Shown one piece after another: positions 17,836 to 26,695 of a stretch of DNA of 64,000 bases. A program made the position numbers and the translations under genes. How positions within the stretch are numbered: position 1 is the stretch's first letter; each line of letters opens with the position of its first letter. This DNA comes from JASEGV01 sp947085405 (GTDB taxonomy: Bacteria > Bacteroidota > Ignavibacteria > UBA10030 > BY39): contig CAMTWO010000019.1 in the NCBI GenBank assembly GCA_947085405.1, positions 1 to 64,000 on the forward strand. The letters are read 5' to 3'. The notes under the pieces were generated by a model. It saw nothing but the letters and a program-made list of their open reading frames with translations, had not been told where the DNA came from and searched no databases.

Positions 17836-19878
17836 ATGGCAAATAAAAGAGTTAAATTTTTGTGTTGTAGTTTGGTGTTGTTCTTAGCATTGATCGCAGT
17901 TAATTGTAACCTGCGAAAACCGGTCGCACCGGTTTGGGATGTTCAGGTCAACTTTCCAATTGTAAACCGTCCTTATGCAATTGATTCGCTTATCAAAAAA
18001 GACACTTCTCTTATTAGAATAAATCCAACAAACGGACTACTAACTTATTCATATTCGCAACCGGCTGCTTCTGATAGTGTAGGCGATAAAATTAATATGA
18101 AACCGGCGCAGCCACCAGAATTTAAAATTGCGGTTGGAACAATTCCATTCAGAGATTTTTCGTCTGGTGTCGATATCCCGAATCCGGGTATTCCGTCCGG
18201 AATAATTCCTCCGGGCGATCTTCCGCCAATTTCATTACAGTTGCCTTCTTCCGACCAATTCGATTATTTGGAATTTGAAACCGGAGTTATCAGATTAACA
18301 GTAACCAATTCAACACCCATCACTATTACTTTCGATTCAATCCGATTTATAGACAGAGACAATCACAGATTCGTATTCGATATTGGATCGGTTCCGCCTT
18401 TGCAATCGCGTTTCGCACAGAATATTTTGGATGGCAAAATCGTTCGCCTTCCGCTAACGTTGGATACAGTTCGTTCACGCACGCCGGGCAGCTCGACACC
18501 CGTTACAATTCCTGACCCAATATTGAGAATTCAATTAGATTTTCTAAATCTAATTATAAATAGTGCGCGGGCAAAAATCCCTCCAACAGATGTTTATCGG
18601 ATTGACAGCTCAAAATTTGTAATCGATTCTTCACCGTCGCCCACCAAACTGAAAATCGCTCGTTTTAAAAGTGGTGCTGTTAATTTAAAATTAAGAAACG
18701 ATTTCGATGTAGCAGCAAATGTGTTATTATCGCTCCCTCAACTTTATAACAGAACTACACAGCAGCCGTTTTTAATTAACAGAACAATTATCCGGAACGA
18801 TTCTTTGGTTATCCCTGTAAATTTATATAATTACGAATTCAGATCAGCCGCACCGACAGAGACCTTAACTTACACTGCATCGATCCGGCAGCTTGGTTCA
18901 GAAGGGGATACTACGCAGTTTAGAACTTTTTCTCGCACAGACGAACTTGTAGCTTCCCTGCAAATTCTTCCACCTCCGCAAGATGTTTTCATCCTCTCTT
19001 ATGTCGAGGGGGTTTTAAAACCAACTCTGCTAAGTTTCGATACTTTGTTAAATATCAAATTAGGAGATGTGCCCACAATATTTTCGATCGACAGTTTACG
19101 TTTGCCCGATGCAACTTTTGTATTAAATCTCTCAACTCCTAATATTCCGATACAAATTGGCGGAAGCATAAAGTTAGATGATTCTATAAAATATTCCATC
19201 ACAATTCCGCAAACTAATCTTGCAGCGAGTTCGACAACACCTGTTACCATCAGAGGTGGTGATGTCGTTACTACGCTTTCGCGGTATGTTTCGGCGAATA
19301 AAACTCTGCCGAATTCATTCAAGTTAGGGACGAATGCAACCATCAATCCGTTTTATGTGGTTGGTTCAATTTCGAGTTCTGATAAAATCGGAGGGAATAT
19401 TTCATTCGAAATCCCTTCGAACATCGGTATCAAGGGAGGAGTTTTTCGAGATACGCTGCAACTCGGTGATGAAAAGAATGATATCGGCGTAACAGTCGAG
19501 TTAGATTCACTTCTAATAAATCGTCTTCAATCCGGGTTTATCAATTTTACATTGTCAAACGGAATACCATTAGGAACAAGAATATCGATAAAATTACTCG
19601 ATGCTAACAGATTGTTTATCCAAAACTTACCGGGCACCGGTCCTGTTCAGGTAACTTCTGCTCTTGTTGGCGTTGATGGGTTTGCTTCGCAGGCAGTTCA
19701 ATCAAAGTTTTCTGTTGCGATGAATAAGACTGAGTTGGATAATCTTAACAAAGCAAAGTTCGCAGTGCTCGAAATTATTTTCAATACACCTGATTCATCC
19801 CCTTCCGTAAAATTCAGAAATTCAGATAAAATGAATGTTCGTGTTTTTGGAACGTTTAATTATCGGGTGGAGGATTAA
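17836..19878 (+). CDS. Exported hypothetical lipoprotein-like protein
   Basis: A 680-residue protein I cannot assign to a family. It has a signal peptide with a hydrophobic core around residues 9-22 followed by VNCN, so Cys24 may be lipidated. The rest is rich in beta-prone segments, Pro, Ser/Thr and Asn, with repeated words such as D-S-x-R/I-x-F, consistent with several Ig-like or other beta domains. It ends 3 bases before the next outer-membrane gene, with which it probably forms a two-gene operon; a lipoprotein partner for that barrel is a reasonable guess. Confidence 0.65.
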   Translation: MANKRVKFLCCSLVLFLALIAVNCNLRKPVAPVWDVQVNFPIVNRPYAIDSLIKKDTSLIRINPTNGLLTYSYSQPAASDSVGDKINMKPAQPPEFKIAVGTIPFRDFSSGVDIPNPGIPSGIIPPGDLPPISLQLPSSDQFDYLEFETGVIRLTVTNSTPITITFDSIRFIDRDNHRFVFDIGSVPPLQSRFAQNILDGKIVRLPLTLDTVRSRTPGSSTPVTIPDPILRIQLDFLNLIINSARAKIPPTDVYRIDSSKFVIDSSPSPTKLKIARFKSGAVNLKLRNDFDVAANVLLSLPQLYNRTTQQPFLINRTIIRNDSLVIPVNLYNYEFRSAAPTETLTYTASIRQLGSEGDTTQFRTFSRTDELVASLQILPPPQDVFILSYVEGVLKPTLLSFDTLLNIKLGDVPTIFSIDSLRLPDATFVLNLSTPNIPIQIGGSIKLDDSIKYSITIPQTNLAASSTTPVTIRGGDVVTTLSRYVSANKTLPNSFKLGTNATINPFYVVGSISSSDKIGGNISFEIPSNIGIKGGVFRDTLQLGDEKNDIGVTVELDSLLINRLQSGFINFTLSNGIPLGTRISIKLLDANRLFIQNLPGTGPVQVTSALVGVDGFASQAVQSKFSVAMNKTELDNLNKAKFAVLEIIFNTPDSSPSVKFRNSDKMNVRVFGTFNYRVED

Positions 19879-19881
19879 GGG

Positions 19882-21261
19882 ATGAGAGCGAAAATAATAA
19901 TTGCTGTTATTATTTTGACCGTGTACCAGTCGGCAAATGCAGGAGGCGACCTTACAAATTTACAAGGTATCGGGATGGCGCGAACCTATACGGCGATTGC
20001 ACGTGGAATAAATTCTGTCGGAATCAATCCGGCTAATCTTGGTTATCCAGATAAAGGAACAGTAACATTTAATTTGTTGAACTTCGGAACGAAAGTCGGG
20101 AGCGATTTAATAGATTTAGATTTATACGAGAAGTATTTCACCGGCGACAAAAATGGGGATCCAATTTTTCTTAAAGATGCAGATAAACGAAAAATACTGG
20201 AAGTTTTTCCTTCAGGATTGGCGCAAACAGGATTTAATTTTGAATTTAAGTTATTATCGTTTTCATATCAGCATTCAACGGTTGGCGGTTTTGTAGTTAG
20301 TGTTATCGAAAGAACAGGCGTCAATTTTTTAATGCCGAAAGATTATGTTCAATTTTTGCTCTACGGAAATCCGCTCGGCAGTCGTTACGATTTCAGTAAA
20401 ACTTATTTTAACTCAATGTGGTATCGTGAATACTCGCTTTCGTATGGCAGAAGGATTCCGCGTTTTATTTTTATGAAATCGATGGCTGCGGGTATTTCAG
20501 TTAAAATGATACACGGATTTGGTTTTGCAGAGTTGAGTCGTAATAACACGCACTTCACAACCGATGCGAATGCTAAAATTGCCGGTCGGGTAGATTATCA
20601 GGCAAAATTTGCCGGCTTGGATTTGTTAAAAGAAGAAAGTGATGTTCAGTATTCGCCATTCCCAAAACCCGCAGGTTCAGGATACGGGATTGATCTTGGT
20701 ATTTCGGGTTTTGTTAATAACGAATTGAGCATCGGAATCGCGCTGACAGATGTTGGCGCAATCACATGGAAACAAAATACGTATGAAAATTCCGGTAATG
20801 GCGAATTTGATTTCGACGATCCTCGAACAGCTCAGGAACAATTAGACAATTTGGATACATTGCTGAATGGAACTAATAAGCCTATCAAAAATTTTTCATC
20901 CGGTTTGCCGACAGTATTGCGTATTGGTGCGGCATATCAGTTTGATAAAGCTCCGTTCATAAGTAATTTCCCGGGCGAATTACTTTTAGCGCTTGATTAC
21001 AATCAGGGTTTTAATAATCTCGCAGGCAATACTACGAAACCCCGTTTTTCGTTGGGGGTTGAATATAAACCCTGGAAGTGGCTGCCTCTCCGTACAGGAG
21101 TTTCACTCGGTGGTGTTGATGGATTTAATATGGGCTTTGGATTCGGAATTCTATTCAGCTTTATGGACATAGAGTTTGCGACCGAAAATTTTGATGCTGC
21201 AATTTCGCCACGAAGTATAAGCAGAGCTTCGTTTGCTTTCGGAATGAAAATTAGAATATAA
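19882..21261 (+). CDS. Outer-membrane barrel-type protein (DUF5723-like)
   Basis: A 459-residue protein. A cleavable signal peptide ends near SANAGG. The N-terminal segment GIGMARTYTAIARGINSVG followed by INPANLG is characteristic of FadL/PorV-like and DUF5723-type barrels of Bacteroidota, where early residues plug the barrel. Glycine/aromatic strands follow to the C-terminus. The function is unknown; related proteins include transport and type IX secretion accessory barrels. It is coupled to the preceding lipoprotein-like gene. A dispersed palindrome lies 15 bases after the stop. Confidence 0.65.
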   Translation: MRAKIIIAVIILTVYQSANAGGDLTNLQGIGMARTYTAIARGINSVGINPANLGYPDKGTVTFNLLNFGTKVGSDLIDLDLYEKYFTGDKNGDPIFLKDADKRKILEVFPSGLAQTGFNFEFKLLSFSYQHSTVGGFVVSVIERTGVNFLMPKDYVQFLLYGNPLGSRYDFSKTYFNSMWYREYSLSYGRRIPRFIFMKSMAAGISVKMIHGFGFAELSRNNTHFTTDANAKIAGRVDYQAKFAGLDLLKEESDVQYSPFPKPAGSGYGIDLGISGFVNNELSIGIALTDVGAITWKQNTYENSGNGEFDFDDPRTAQEQLDNLDTLLNGTNKPIKNFSSGLPTVLRIGAAYQFDKAPFISNFPGELLLALDYNQGFNNLAGNTTKPRFSLGVEYKPWKWLPLRTGVSLGGVDGFNMGFGFGILFSFMDIEFATENFDAAISPRSISRASFAFGMKIRI

Positions 21262-21276
21262 AAACAATCTTTAAAT

Positions 21277-21303
21277 GTAGGTCGGAATTCAATTCCGACC
21301 TAC
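21277..21303. repeat. GTCGG palindromic repeat, copy 3 (perfect)
   Basis: A perfect 13-base-arm palindrome, GTAGGTCGGAATT / AATTCCGACCTAC around a single C. It belongs to the family seen at 842 and 1026. It lies between two converging transcripts and abuts the stop codon of the ilvE remnant, where it could act as a terminator-like stem. Confidence 0.8.
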
Positions 21304-21458
21304 TAGACGAAAGTCAACCACCCGTGCGGGTCGTTTCCGTTTTTAACAACATCAAAATATTTTTCCTGAACTAAACGTGTAATTTTCCCGGGTTTGCCGT
21401 GGTCAACTGTTTGGTGGTTGATAGAGCATACAGGTGTTATCTCGGCGACAAAGCTCAT
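21303..21458 (-). pseudogene. Remnant of an ilvE 3' end (second copy)
   Basis: Read on the minus strand this encodes the last ~50 residues of a branched-chain aminotransferase in an intact frame (AEITPVCSINHQTVDHG to NDPHGWLTFV) with its own stop. It aligns with the 3' end of the complete ilvE: 21310-21446 against 22103-22239, with 8 differences by eye, seven of them silent and one Val/Ile. The fragment begins exactly at the stop of the toxin gene (ATGA overlap at 21455-21458), so the toxin end and the ilvE fragment share a junction. It lacks the catalytic domain and cannot function as an aminotransferase. Confidence 0.9.
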
Positions 21459-21718
21459 TCGTAATGCGTCCACATCCGAATAACTTTCACAATGTGGCGG
21501 TTTTCGAGGACTTGATAGACGAGGCGATGTTGAATATTAATGCGGCGAGAATAGGCTCCGGTCAAATCACCGACAAGCTTCTCATAGTGCGGGGGATTTT
21601 GGAAGGGGTTTTGTTTAAGAATATTCAGAAGTTCTTCGGCTTTCGGTTTTAATCCGCTATCCGCAAGTTTTTTAGCATCCTTTTGTGCTTGTTTAGCATA
21701 GACAAGCGTCCATTTCAC
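21455..21718 (-). CDS. yoeB: YoeB/Txe-family toxin
   Basis: A ribosome-dependent mRNA interferase of type II toxin-antitoxin systems. The 87 residues match YoeB: WTLVYAKQAQKDAKKL at the N-terminus, then the core EKLVGDLTGAYSRRI followed by HRLVYQV, which contains the conserved Arg and His, and the aromatic end WTHYE. The GTG at 21718 is preferred as start because it overlaps the antitoxin stop (GTGA) and places WTLVY near the N-terminus; an upstream in-frame start at 21739 lies inside the antitoxin gene. The gene stops exactly where the ilvE remnant begins. Confidence 0.9.
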   Translation of the reverse strand: MKWTLVYAKQAQKDAKKLADSGLKPKAEELLNILKQNPFQNPPHYEKLVGDLTGAYSRRINIQHRLVYQVLENRHIVKVIRMWTHYE

Positions 21719-21951
21719 CAAGAAAGCTCCCGAGAGCACTTTTCAATCGGTGTCCTCAAACCTCGAACAATCGACTCACGCATCTTGGGAATAGAAAGCA
21801 AATACAACGTCTCTTCGATTGCCCGCCAGTCATCGACTGAAATGAGGACTGCCGCGTTCTTCTTCCCGACGATGTGGATCGGCTCGTGTGACTTCTCAGA
21901 CTCGGCGAGAAGTTCAGTAACATTTGCTTTTTTTGCTTCTACTGTTCTCAT
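21715..21951 (-). CDS. yefM: Phd/YefM-family antitoxin
   Basis: A 78-residue antitoxin that neutralises YoeB and represses its own operon. The N-terminal DNA-binding half contains EAKKANVTELLAESEKSHEP and VGKKNAAVLISVDDWRAIEE, the typical Phd/YefM pattern; the C-terminal part would wrap the toxin. It overlaps the toxin start by four bases. AGGA precedes the ATG. A consensus promoter and two inverted repeats lie immediately upstream, consistent with autoregulation. Confidence 0.9.
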   Translation of the reverse strand: MRTVEAKKANVTELLAESEKSHEPIHIVGKKNAAVLISVDDWRAIEETLYLLSIPKMRESIVRGLRTPIEKCSRELSW

Positions 21952-21964
21952 AGGATTTCCTTTG

Positions 21965-21980
21965 TTTCAACTAGTTGAAA
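21965..21980. promoter_or_regulatory. Palindromic operator candidate of the yefM-yoeB operon
   Basis: A perfect 16-base palindrome, TTTCAACTAGTTGAAA, located 14 bases before the antitoxin start and touching the -10 element. Position and symmetry fit a repressor site for the YefM-YoeB complex. Confidence 0.6.
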
Positions 21981-22012
21981 TATACTCAAATGACTGACGA
22001 TAGTCAATTGAG
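21979..22012 (-). promoter_or_regulatory. Promoter of yefM-yoeB with overlapping inverted repeat
   Basis: On the minus strand TTGACT (22007-22002), a 17-base spacer, then TATATT (21984-21979). An 11-base inverted repeat with one mismatch (CTCAAATGACT at 21985-21995 and AGTCAATTGAG at 22002-22012) covers the spacer and the -35 box, a second possible operator. Confidence 0.65.
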
Positions 22013-22092
22013 CCTTTCAGCTAATCCAGGAAGGGAAAAAAATATGTGCAACATTCACGCAAGCCAACGAACACATAACAGAACCTATATTA

Positions 22093-23013
22093 TCACATTA
22101 TAAAAGTCAACCATCCGTGCGGGTCGTTTCCGTTTTTAACAATATCAAAATATTTTTCCTGCACTAATCGTGTAATTTTTCCCGGTTTGCCGTGGTCAAC
22201 TGTTTGGTGGTTGATAGAGCATACAGGTGTTATTTCAGCAGCAGTACCGGTTACGAAAACTTCGTTCGCAATCATCAAAAACTCACGCGGGATTGTCGTT
22301 TCGATTACTTCTATCCCTTCATCTTTCAAAATTTGAATAACACTCGCACGCGTTATTCCAGGTAAAATTGCATCGGCGATTGATGGAGTATAAACTTTTC
22401 CGTTTTTAACTAAGAAAATATTTTCGCCGCTCCCCTCGCTTACATTTCCGTATGCGTCGAGTGCTATACCTTCTGCGAAACCGTTTTCGAGAGCTTCAAT
22501 TTTTATCAACTGCGAACTCAAATAATTTCCCCCCGCTTTTGACATAGTCGGAATTGTGTTTGGCGCCAACCTCTGCCACGACGAGATACCAGCTTTAACA
22601 CCGGTCTCTAACGACTCATCACCTAAATAGGAACTCCATTCCCAAACTGCTATTGCTACTTCCACAGGATTTTTTAGCGGGTTCAAACCCATCTCACCGT
22701 AACCTCGATAAACAACAGGACGGATATAACAGCTTTTTAATTTGTTATTTTTGATTAGTTTTATTGTAACATCTTCTAATGTTTCAATGGAATATGGAAT
22801 TTTTGTATGATAAATTTTTGTTGAATCATACAGGCGTGCGAAATGTGGTCGCATTTGAAAAATTGCCGACCCCTTTTTAGTATTGTAACACCTAATGCCT
22901 TCGAACCAGCTCGAACCATAATGCACAACATGGGAGAGCACGTGAATTTTTGCAGCATCCCACTTTACAAATTTTCCGTTCATCCAAATTGTTCCCGATT
23001 TTTTCAAAGGCAT
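22093..23013 (-). CDS. ilvE: Branched-chain amino acid aminotransferase
   Basis: Transfers the amino group between glutamate and the 2-oxo acids of Val, Ile and Leu. It is a fold-type IV PLP enzyme of 306 residues. The Schiff-base lysine is Lys159 in MSKAGGNYL; conserved segments include HYGSSWFEGIR, CYIRPVVYRGYGEMG and GSGENIFLVKNGKVYTP. The final ~47 residues are duplicated 793 bases downstream, beyond a toxin-antitoxin cassette. The last codons (TFIM) differ from those of the remnant (TFV), which is where similarity ends. Confidence 0.95.
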   Translation of the reverse strand: MPLKKSGTIWMNGKFVKWDAAKIHVLSHVVHYGSSWFEGIRCYNTKKGSAIFQMRPHFARLYDSTKIYHTKIPYSIETLEDVTIKLIKNNKLKSCYIRPVVYRGYGEMGLNPLKNPVEVAIAVWEWSSYLGDESLETGVKAGISSWQRLAPNTIPTMSKAGGNYLSSQLIKIEALENGFAEGIALDAYGNVSEGSGENIFLVKNGKVYTPSIADAILPGITRASVIQILKDEGIEVIETTIPREFLMIANEVFVTGTAAEITPVCSINHQTVDHGKPGKITRLVQEKYFDIVKNGNDPHGWLTFIM

Positions 23014-23041
23014 AAATATTCCTTCCTAAATATTATAGTGA

Positions 23042-24160
23042 TTAAAAATTGCATTCATAAATTCTGTATGTTTTATAACGAACTGAATTCATTGTTTCGG
23101 CATTGCGGTTCATCATCACGTTGTCTTCGAGTACCCAGCTTGCTTCGCCCCAATTGTAGCCGAGTTTCAATGCACGTTCGGCTGTTTCAAAAAATAACAC
23201 ACCTGCCGCCCCGCTCTTTTGGTATTCTTTTAAAACTCCTAATGCGATTATACGAACTCCATCAATTTTCTTTTTATGACGCATCAACCTGATAAGTCCG
23301 GGAATCAAGCGTCCCTTTTTGTTGTATCTTAACGCAATGTTTATGTCGGGGAGCGATAAAGCGAAGCCGATAGGTTTACCTTCGACTTCTGCGAATATAA
23401 CGAGGTCGGGAACAGCCACAGGCTTTAGCGATTTTGCCAATGCTTTGAATTCGTCGTCTGTCATTTTAACGGCGCCCCAGTTGTATTGCCATGCGTCGTT
23501 GTAAACTTTATGTATCTTCTTAACCTCTTCATCAAAATTTTTCATGTCGAGGCTTCGAAAAGTAATTTTATTCCGTTCTTTCACTAATTGTGAAACTCTC
23601 GAAAGTTTTTCGCGGTTTACTTTGTGTTGTTCCAAAAAATGTGCATACAAATCCTTTGCTTTTTGAAATCCCGCGGCTTCAATCAACTTGCAGTAGTAAG
23701 GCGGGTTGTAAGGCATCATTACTGCCGGCGTTTTATCGAAGCCATCAATCAGCAGTCCGTATTCGTCGTTCACCGATGGATTTGCAGGACCTCTCATAAC
23801 TGACAAGCCCTTATTTTTCAACCATTTACGTGCAGTATTAAACAACTCGTTTGCAACTGATTGGTCGTCTATACACTCGAAGAAACCGAAAAATCCGATA
23901 TTCTCGTTGTGTTCTTTATTATGATTATGATTGATGATAGCAGCTATCCTGCCCACAACTTCATTATTTTTTAGTGCAAGAAAAAATTCAGCTTGAGCGT
24001 GTTTGTAGAACGGATTTTTTTTTCGATCTACTAAAAATCTTCTCTCAAATAAAAGTGGAGGAACCCAGTAATGATTATCCTCATAAATTTTCCAGGGGAA
24101 TTTTACAAATTTATTAAACTCGCTTCGGGTTTTTACAACCGTAACTGTAATATTACCCAT
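23042..24160 (-). CDS. GNAT-fold acyltransferase, candidate bacterial ceramide synthase
   Basis: A 372-residue GNAT-superfamily protein. Visible features are FPWKIYEDNHYWVPPLLFE at the N-terminus, an acyl-CoA-binding-like core (LKNNEVVGRIAAIINHNHN), VMRGPANPSVNDEYGLLIDG, and a second GNAT-like half containing GVLKEYQKSGAAGVLFFET and YNWGEASWVLEDN. Its ATG region overlaps the stop of the serine palmitoyltransferase gene by one base, so the pair is coupled. In Caulobacter the ceramide synthase bCerS is an acyl-CoA-dependent GNAT-type enzyme encoded near spt. By that context this gene may N-acylate the long-chain base. The assignment is inference; other GNAT substrates are possible. Confidence 0.6.
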   Translation of the reverse strand: MGNITVTVVKTRSEFNKFVKFPWKIYEDNHYWVPPLLFERRFLVDRKKNPFYKHAQAEFFLALKNNEVVGRIAAIINHNHNKEHNENIGFFGFFECIDDQSVANELFNTARKWLKNKGLSVMRGPANPSVNDEYGLLIDGFDKTPAVMMPYNPPYYCKLIEAAGFQKAKDLYAHFLEQHKVNREKLSRVSQLVKERNKITFRSLDMKNFDEEVKKIHKVYNDAWQYNWGAVKMTDDEFKALAKSLKPVAVPDLVIFAEVEGKPIGFALSLPDINIALRYNKKGRLIPGLIRLMRHKKKIDGVRIIALGVLKEYQKSGAAGVLFFETAERALKLGYNWGEASWVLEDNVMMNRNAETMNSVRYKTYRIYECNF

Positions 24161-25527
24161 TAGTTTATCAAGCCGAGTTTTTTTCCTGCCTTAATGAACA
24201 CTTCGAGAATTTGATCTAAATGCTCGTCTTCGTGTGTTGCCATGTAGCTTGTGCGCATCATCTGCATTCCGGGTGGAACGCCGGGACTGATGAATGTGTT
24301 CACAAAAACGCCGTTGTCGAATAATTCTTTCCACAATGTAAATGCGAGCATATCATCCCCAATGATAACCGGTATGATAGCTGTTTGTCCATCGATAATT
24401 TTAAAGCCGGCTTTTTTGAAACCTTGTCGCATTTTGTTTGCGTTGCGTATAAGCTTGTCGATCCGTTCCGGTTCTTTCTCTAAAATATCGAGAGCTGCTA
24501 ATGCCGCTGCAACCGACGCGGGTGTCGGGCTGGCGCTGAAAATCAATGCTGCTGAATGGTGCTTCAAATAATTTATAACCCGTTCCGAGCCGACAACAAA
24601 ACCTCCAAGCGAAGCAAATGTTTTACTGAAAGTTCCGAATGTTAAATCGGTTTCTTCTACCAAATTGAAATGACTTGCAGTTCCTCTGCCCCCTTTTCCG
24701 ATTACACCAACTGAATGCGCGTCGTCAACTAAAGTTCGGGCGTTATATTTTTTAGCAATCGATACAAGTGCTGGTAAATCGACTATATTGCCCGACGTGC
24801 TGAAAACGCCATCGGTTACAATTAATTTTCCGGCTTCTAATGGAAGTCGTTTAATTACACGTTCCAGATCGTTCATGTCGTTATGCTTGTAACGAACGAA
24901 GTCGGCAAACATTCCTTTTGCCATAACAACACCCGCTACGATACTTGCGTGATTATCTTTGTCGGTAATTACATATTCGCCGCGTTGAACAAGTGTTGGA
25001 ATTATTCCTTGCGCTGTTTGATAACCGGTGCTGAAAAGCAAGCATGCTTCGGTTCCCATAAATTTAGCCATTCTCGATTCAAACTCGTTATGCAGGTCGA
25101 GGGTGCCGGTCAAATATCTTGACCCTGAACAACCGCTTCCATATTTTTCTACGGCTTTAATTGCTGCTTCTTTAACTTTCGGATGTGCTGTTAAACCCAA
25201 ATAATTATTTGAACCAGCCATTATTACTTTGCGTCCTTCTATTTGAACAACAGGACCTTCGTTTTCCTCGATTGTTCTGAAATAGGGATATAGACCGGCG
25301 GCTTTAACCTCGTCGGCGCGAGTAAAAGTAAAACATTTATCAAAAAGATCGACCGGGATTTTAGGTCCACTTTCGTCTATAACAGTAACATCAGGTTTTG
25401 TTTCCACTTCTGCGGATGTTCCGTTTTTTGTTTTCCAGTTAAATTTTCCTTTAAATGATGTTGCCCAATCCGTCATGTTCTTTCGCCAATTGAAAAACGA
25501 CGTCCTTTCCGAAAAACGAGCTGCCAT
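24160..25527 (-). CDS. spt: Serine palmitoyltransferase (alpha-oxoamine synthase family)
   Basis: Condenses serine with a long-chain acyl-CoA to give 3-ketosphinganine, the first step of sphingolipid synthesis. It is a fold-type I PLP enzyme with the cofactor lysine at Lys302 (GTFSKTFASLGGF). AGLYPYFRTIEENEG, GSNNYLGLTAHP, YGSGCSGSRYLTGTLDLHNE and DDAHSVGVIGKGGRG closely follow Bacteroidota SPT rather than the KBL or BioF branches. A ~60-residue N-terminal extension is unusual for the family. AAGGAG precedes the ATG. Coupling to a GNAT gene and a divergent epimerase supports the sphingolipid role. Confidence 0.8.
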   Translation of the reverse strand: MAARFSERTSFFNWRKNMTDWATSFKGKFNWKTKNGTSAEVETKPDVTVIDESGPKIPVDLFDKCFTFTRADEVKAAGLYPYFRTIEENEGPVVQIEGRKVIMAGSNNYLGLTAHPKVKEAAIKAVEKYGSGCSGSRYLTGTLDLHNEFESRMAKFMGTEACLLFSTGYQTAQGIIPTLVQRGEYVITDKDNHASIVAGVVMAKGMFADFVRYKHNDMNDLERVIKRLPLEAGKLIVTDGVFSTSGNIVDLPALVSIAKKYNARTLVDDAHSVGVIGKGGRGTASHFNLVEETDLTFGTFSKTFASLGGFVVGSERVINYLKHHSAALIFSASPTPASVAAALAALDILEKEPERIDKLIRNANKMRQGFKKAGFKIIDGQTAIIPVIIGDDMLAFTLWKELFDNGVFVNTFISPGVPPGMQMMRTSYMATHEDEHLDQILEVFIKAGKKLGLIN

Positions 25528-25576
25528 TATTAAACTCCTTAAATAATCCTTATATTTGAATACAAATTTTATTTTT

Positions 25577-25605
25577 AATATACTTCATATAATTAAAAAA
25601 GTCAA
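25577..25605 (-). promoter_or_regulatory. Promoter of the spt operon
   Basis: On the minus strand TTGACT (25605-25600), a 17-base spacer, then TATATT (25582-25577), 50 bases upstream of the ATG. This lies in the 97-base divergent region shared with the epimerase gene. Confidence 0.65.
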
Positions 25606-25624
25606 TCAACCCAATTTATTCTAG

Positions 25625-26608
25625 ATGATAAAAATTTTTGTTACAGGAGCATCCGGCTTTATCGGCAGCCATTTAGTAGAGAATCTTATTCTAAGAGGGT
25701 ATCACGTAAAATGTTTAATCCGAAAACACTCAAACCAGCGGTGGCTGAAAGGTTTACCTGTTGAGTATGTTTACGGCGATTTGTTCGATTTTGAGGTCTT
25801 GCGAAAAGCAGTTTCAGATGTCGATTATATTTACCACATTGCGGGCGTTACTGCATCGAAAACCAAGAGAGGATATTTTCTGGGAAATCAGGAAGCAACT
25901 AAAGTTTTGTTGAAGGCAGCCGAAACTAATTCAAATTTAAAGCGGTTCATTTTTGCAGGAAGTTTAACTGCGGTCGGGCCTTCAACCGACGGTAAACCGG
26001 TGAATGAAGAATCGAAGTTGCAGCCGATAACTACTTACGGAAAAAGTAAGATGGCTGCTGAAAAAGAAGTATTAAGTTTTCAGAATAAAATTCCTTTTAC
26101 AATTGTTCGAATACCGGCAGTTTACGGTCCGCGCGATACGGCAACGTTAGATTTTTTTAAAACTGTTAATAATGGTATTATTCCGTTGGTAGGATTTAAA
26201 AGTAAATATGTAAATATTTTGCATGTCGATGATGTTGTTGATGGACTTATTTTAGCGGGCGAGCATCCTGATGCTGCAGGGAAAACTTATTTCATCGGAA
26301 GCGAGAAAGCATATACTTGGGAAGATATTGGAAAGGTTACACAAGAAATTATCCATCGCAAAACTATCAAAGTTCGGGTTCCTGAATTCATAGTTGTAAT
26401 TGTTGCTGCCTTATACAATCTGATTGATCTTTTCAGTAGAAAGCCATCAGTGTTTAATTTCGAAAAAAGCAAAGATATGATTGCCGATGCGTGGATTTGC
26501 GATATATCGAAAGCCAAAAACGAGCTGGGATTTCAACAGAAGATTACTTTAGAAGAAGGTGTAAAAGAAACTTTTAAATGGTATAAGGAAGCTGGTTGGA
26601 TAAAATAA
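25625..26608 (+). CDS. NAD-dependent epimerase/dehydratase, candidate ceramide reductase
   Basis: A 327-residue extended short-chain dehydrogenase. The nucleotide-binding motif TGASGFIGSHL lies at residues 7-17, and the catalytic Tyr-x3-Lys is in TYGKSKMAAEKE, followed by PAVYGPRD. A hydrophobic stretch around 255-270 (VVIVAALYNLIDLF) could attach it to the membrane. It is divergent from spt and the GNAT gene. In the Caulobacter ceramide pathway an enzyme of this family, CerR, reduces the 3-keto group. The genomic context suggests the same here; sequence alone does not exclude a sugar or sterol-type substrate. Confidence 0.7.
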   Translation: MIKIFVTGASGFIGSHLVENLILRGYHVKCLIRKHSNQRWLKGLPVEYVYGDLFDFEVLRKAVSDVDYIYHIAGVTASKTKRGYFLGNQEATKVLLKAAETNSNLKRFIFAGSLTAVGPSTDGKPVNEESKLQPITTYGKSKMAAEKEVLSFQNKIPFTIVRIPAVYGPRDTATLDFFKTVNNGIIPLVGFKSKYVNILHVDDVVDGLILAGEHPDAAGKTYFIGSEKAYTWEDIGKVTQEIIHRKTIKVRVPEFIVVIVAALYNLIDLFSRKPSVFNFEKSKDMIADAWICDISKAKNELGFQQKITLEEGVKETFKWYKEAGWIK

Positions 26609-26695
26609 GACTGAAACTTTGATGAGTTTGCTTTTCATTTTTTGAATTAGTAAAATTATGCAGGTCTAACCTATAACAATCTGAAAGGAACAGTT

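Noticed and set aside
21434..21997. Forward-strand frames across the toxin-antitoxin region
   Set aside because: They are antisense shadows of yoeB and yefM, whose family assignments are clear.
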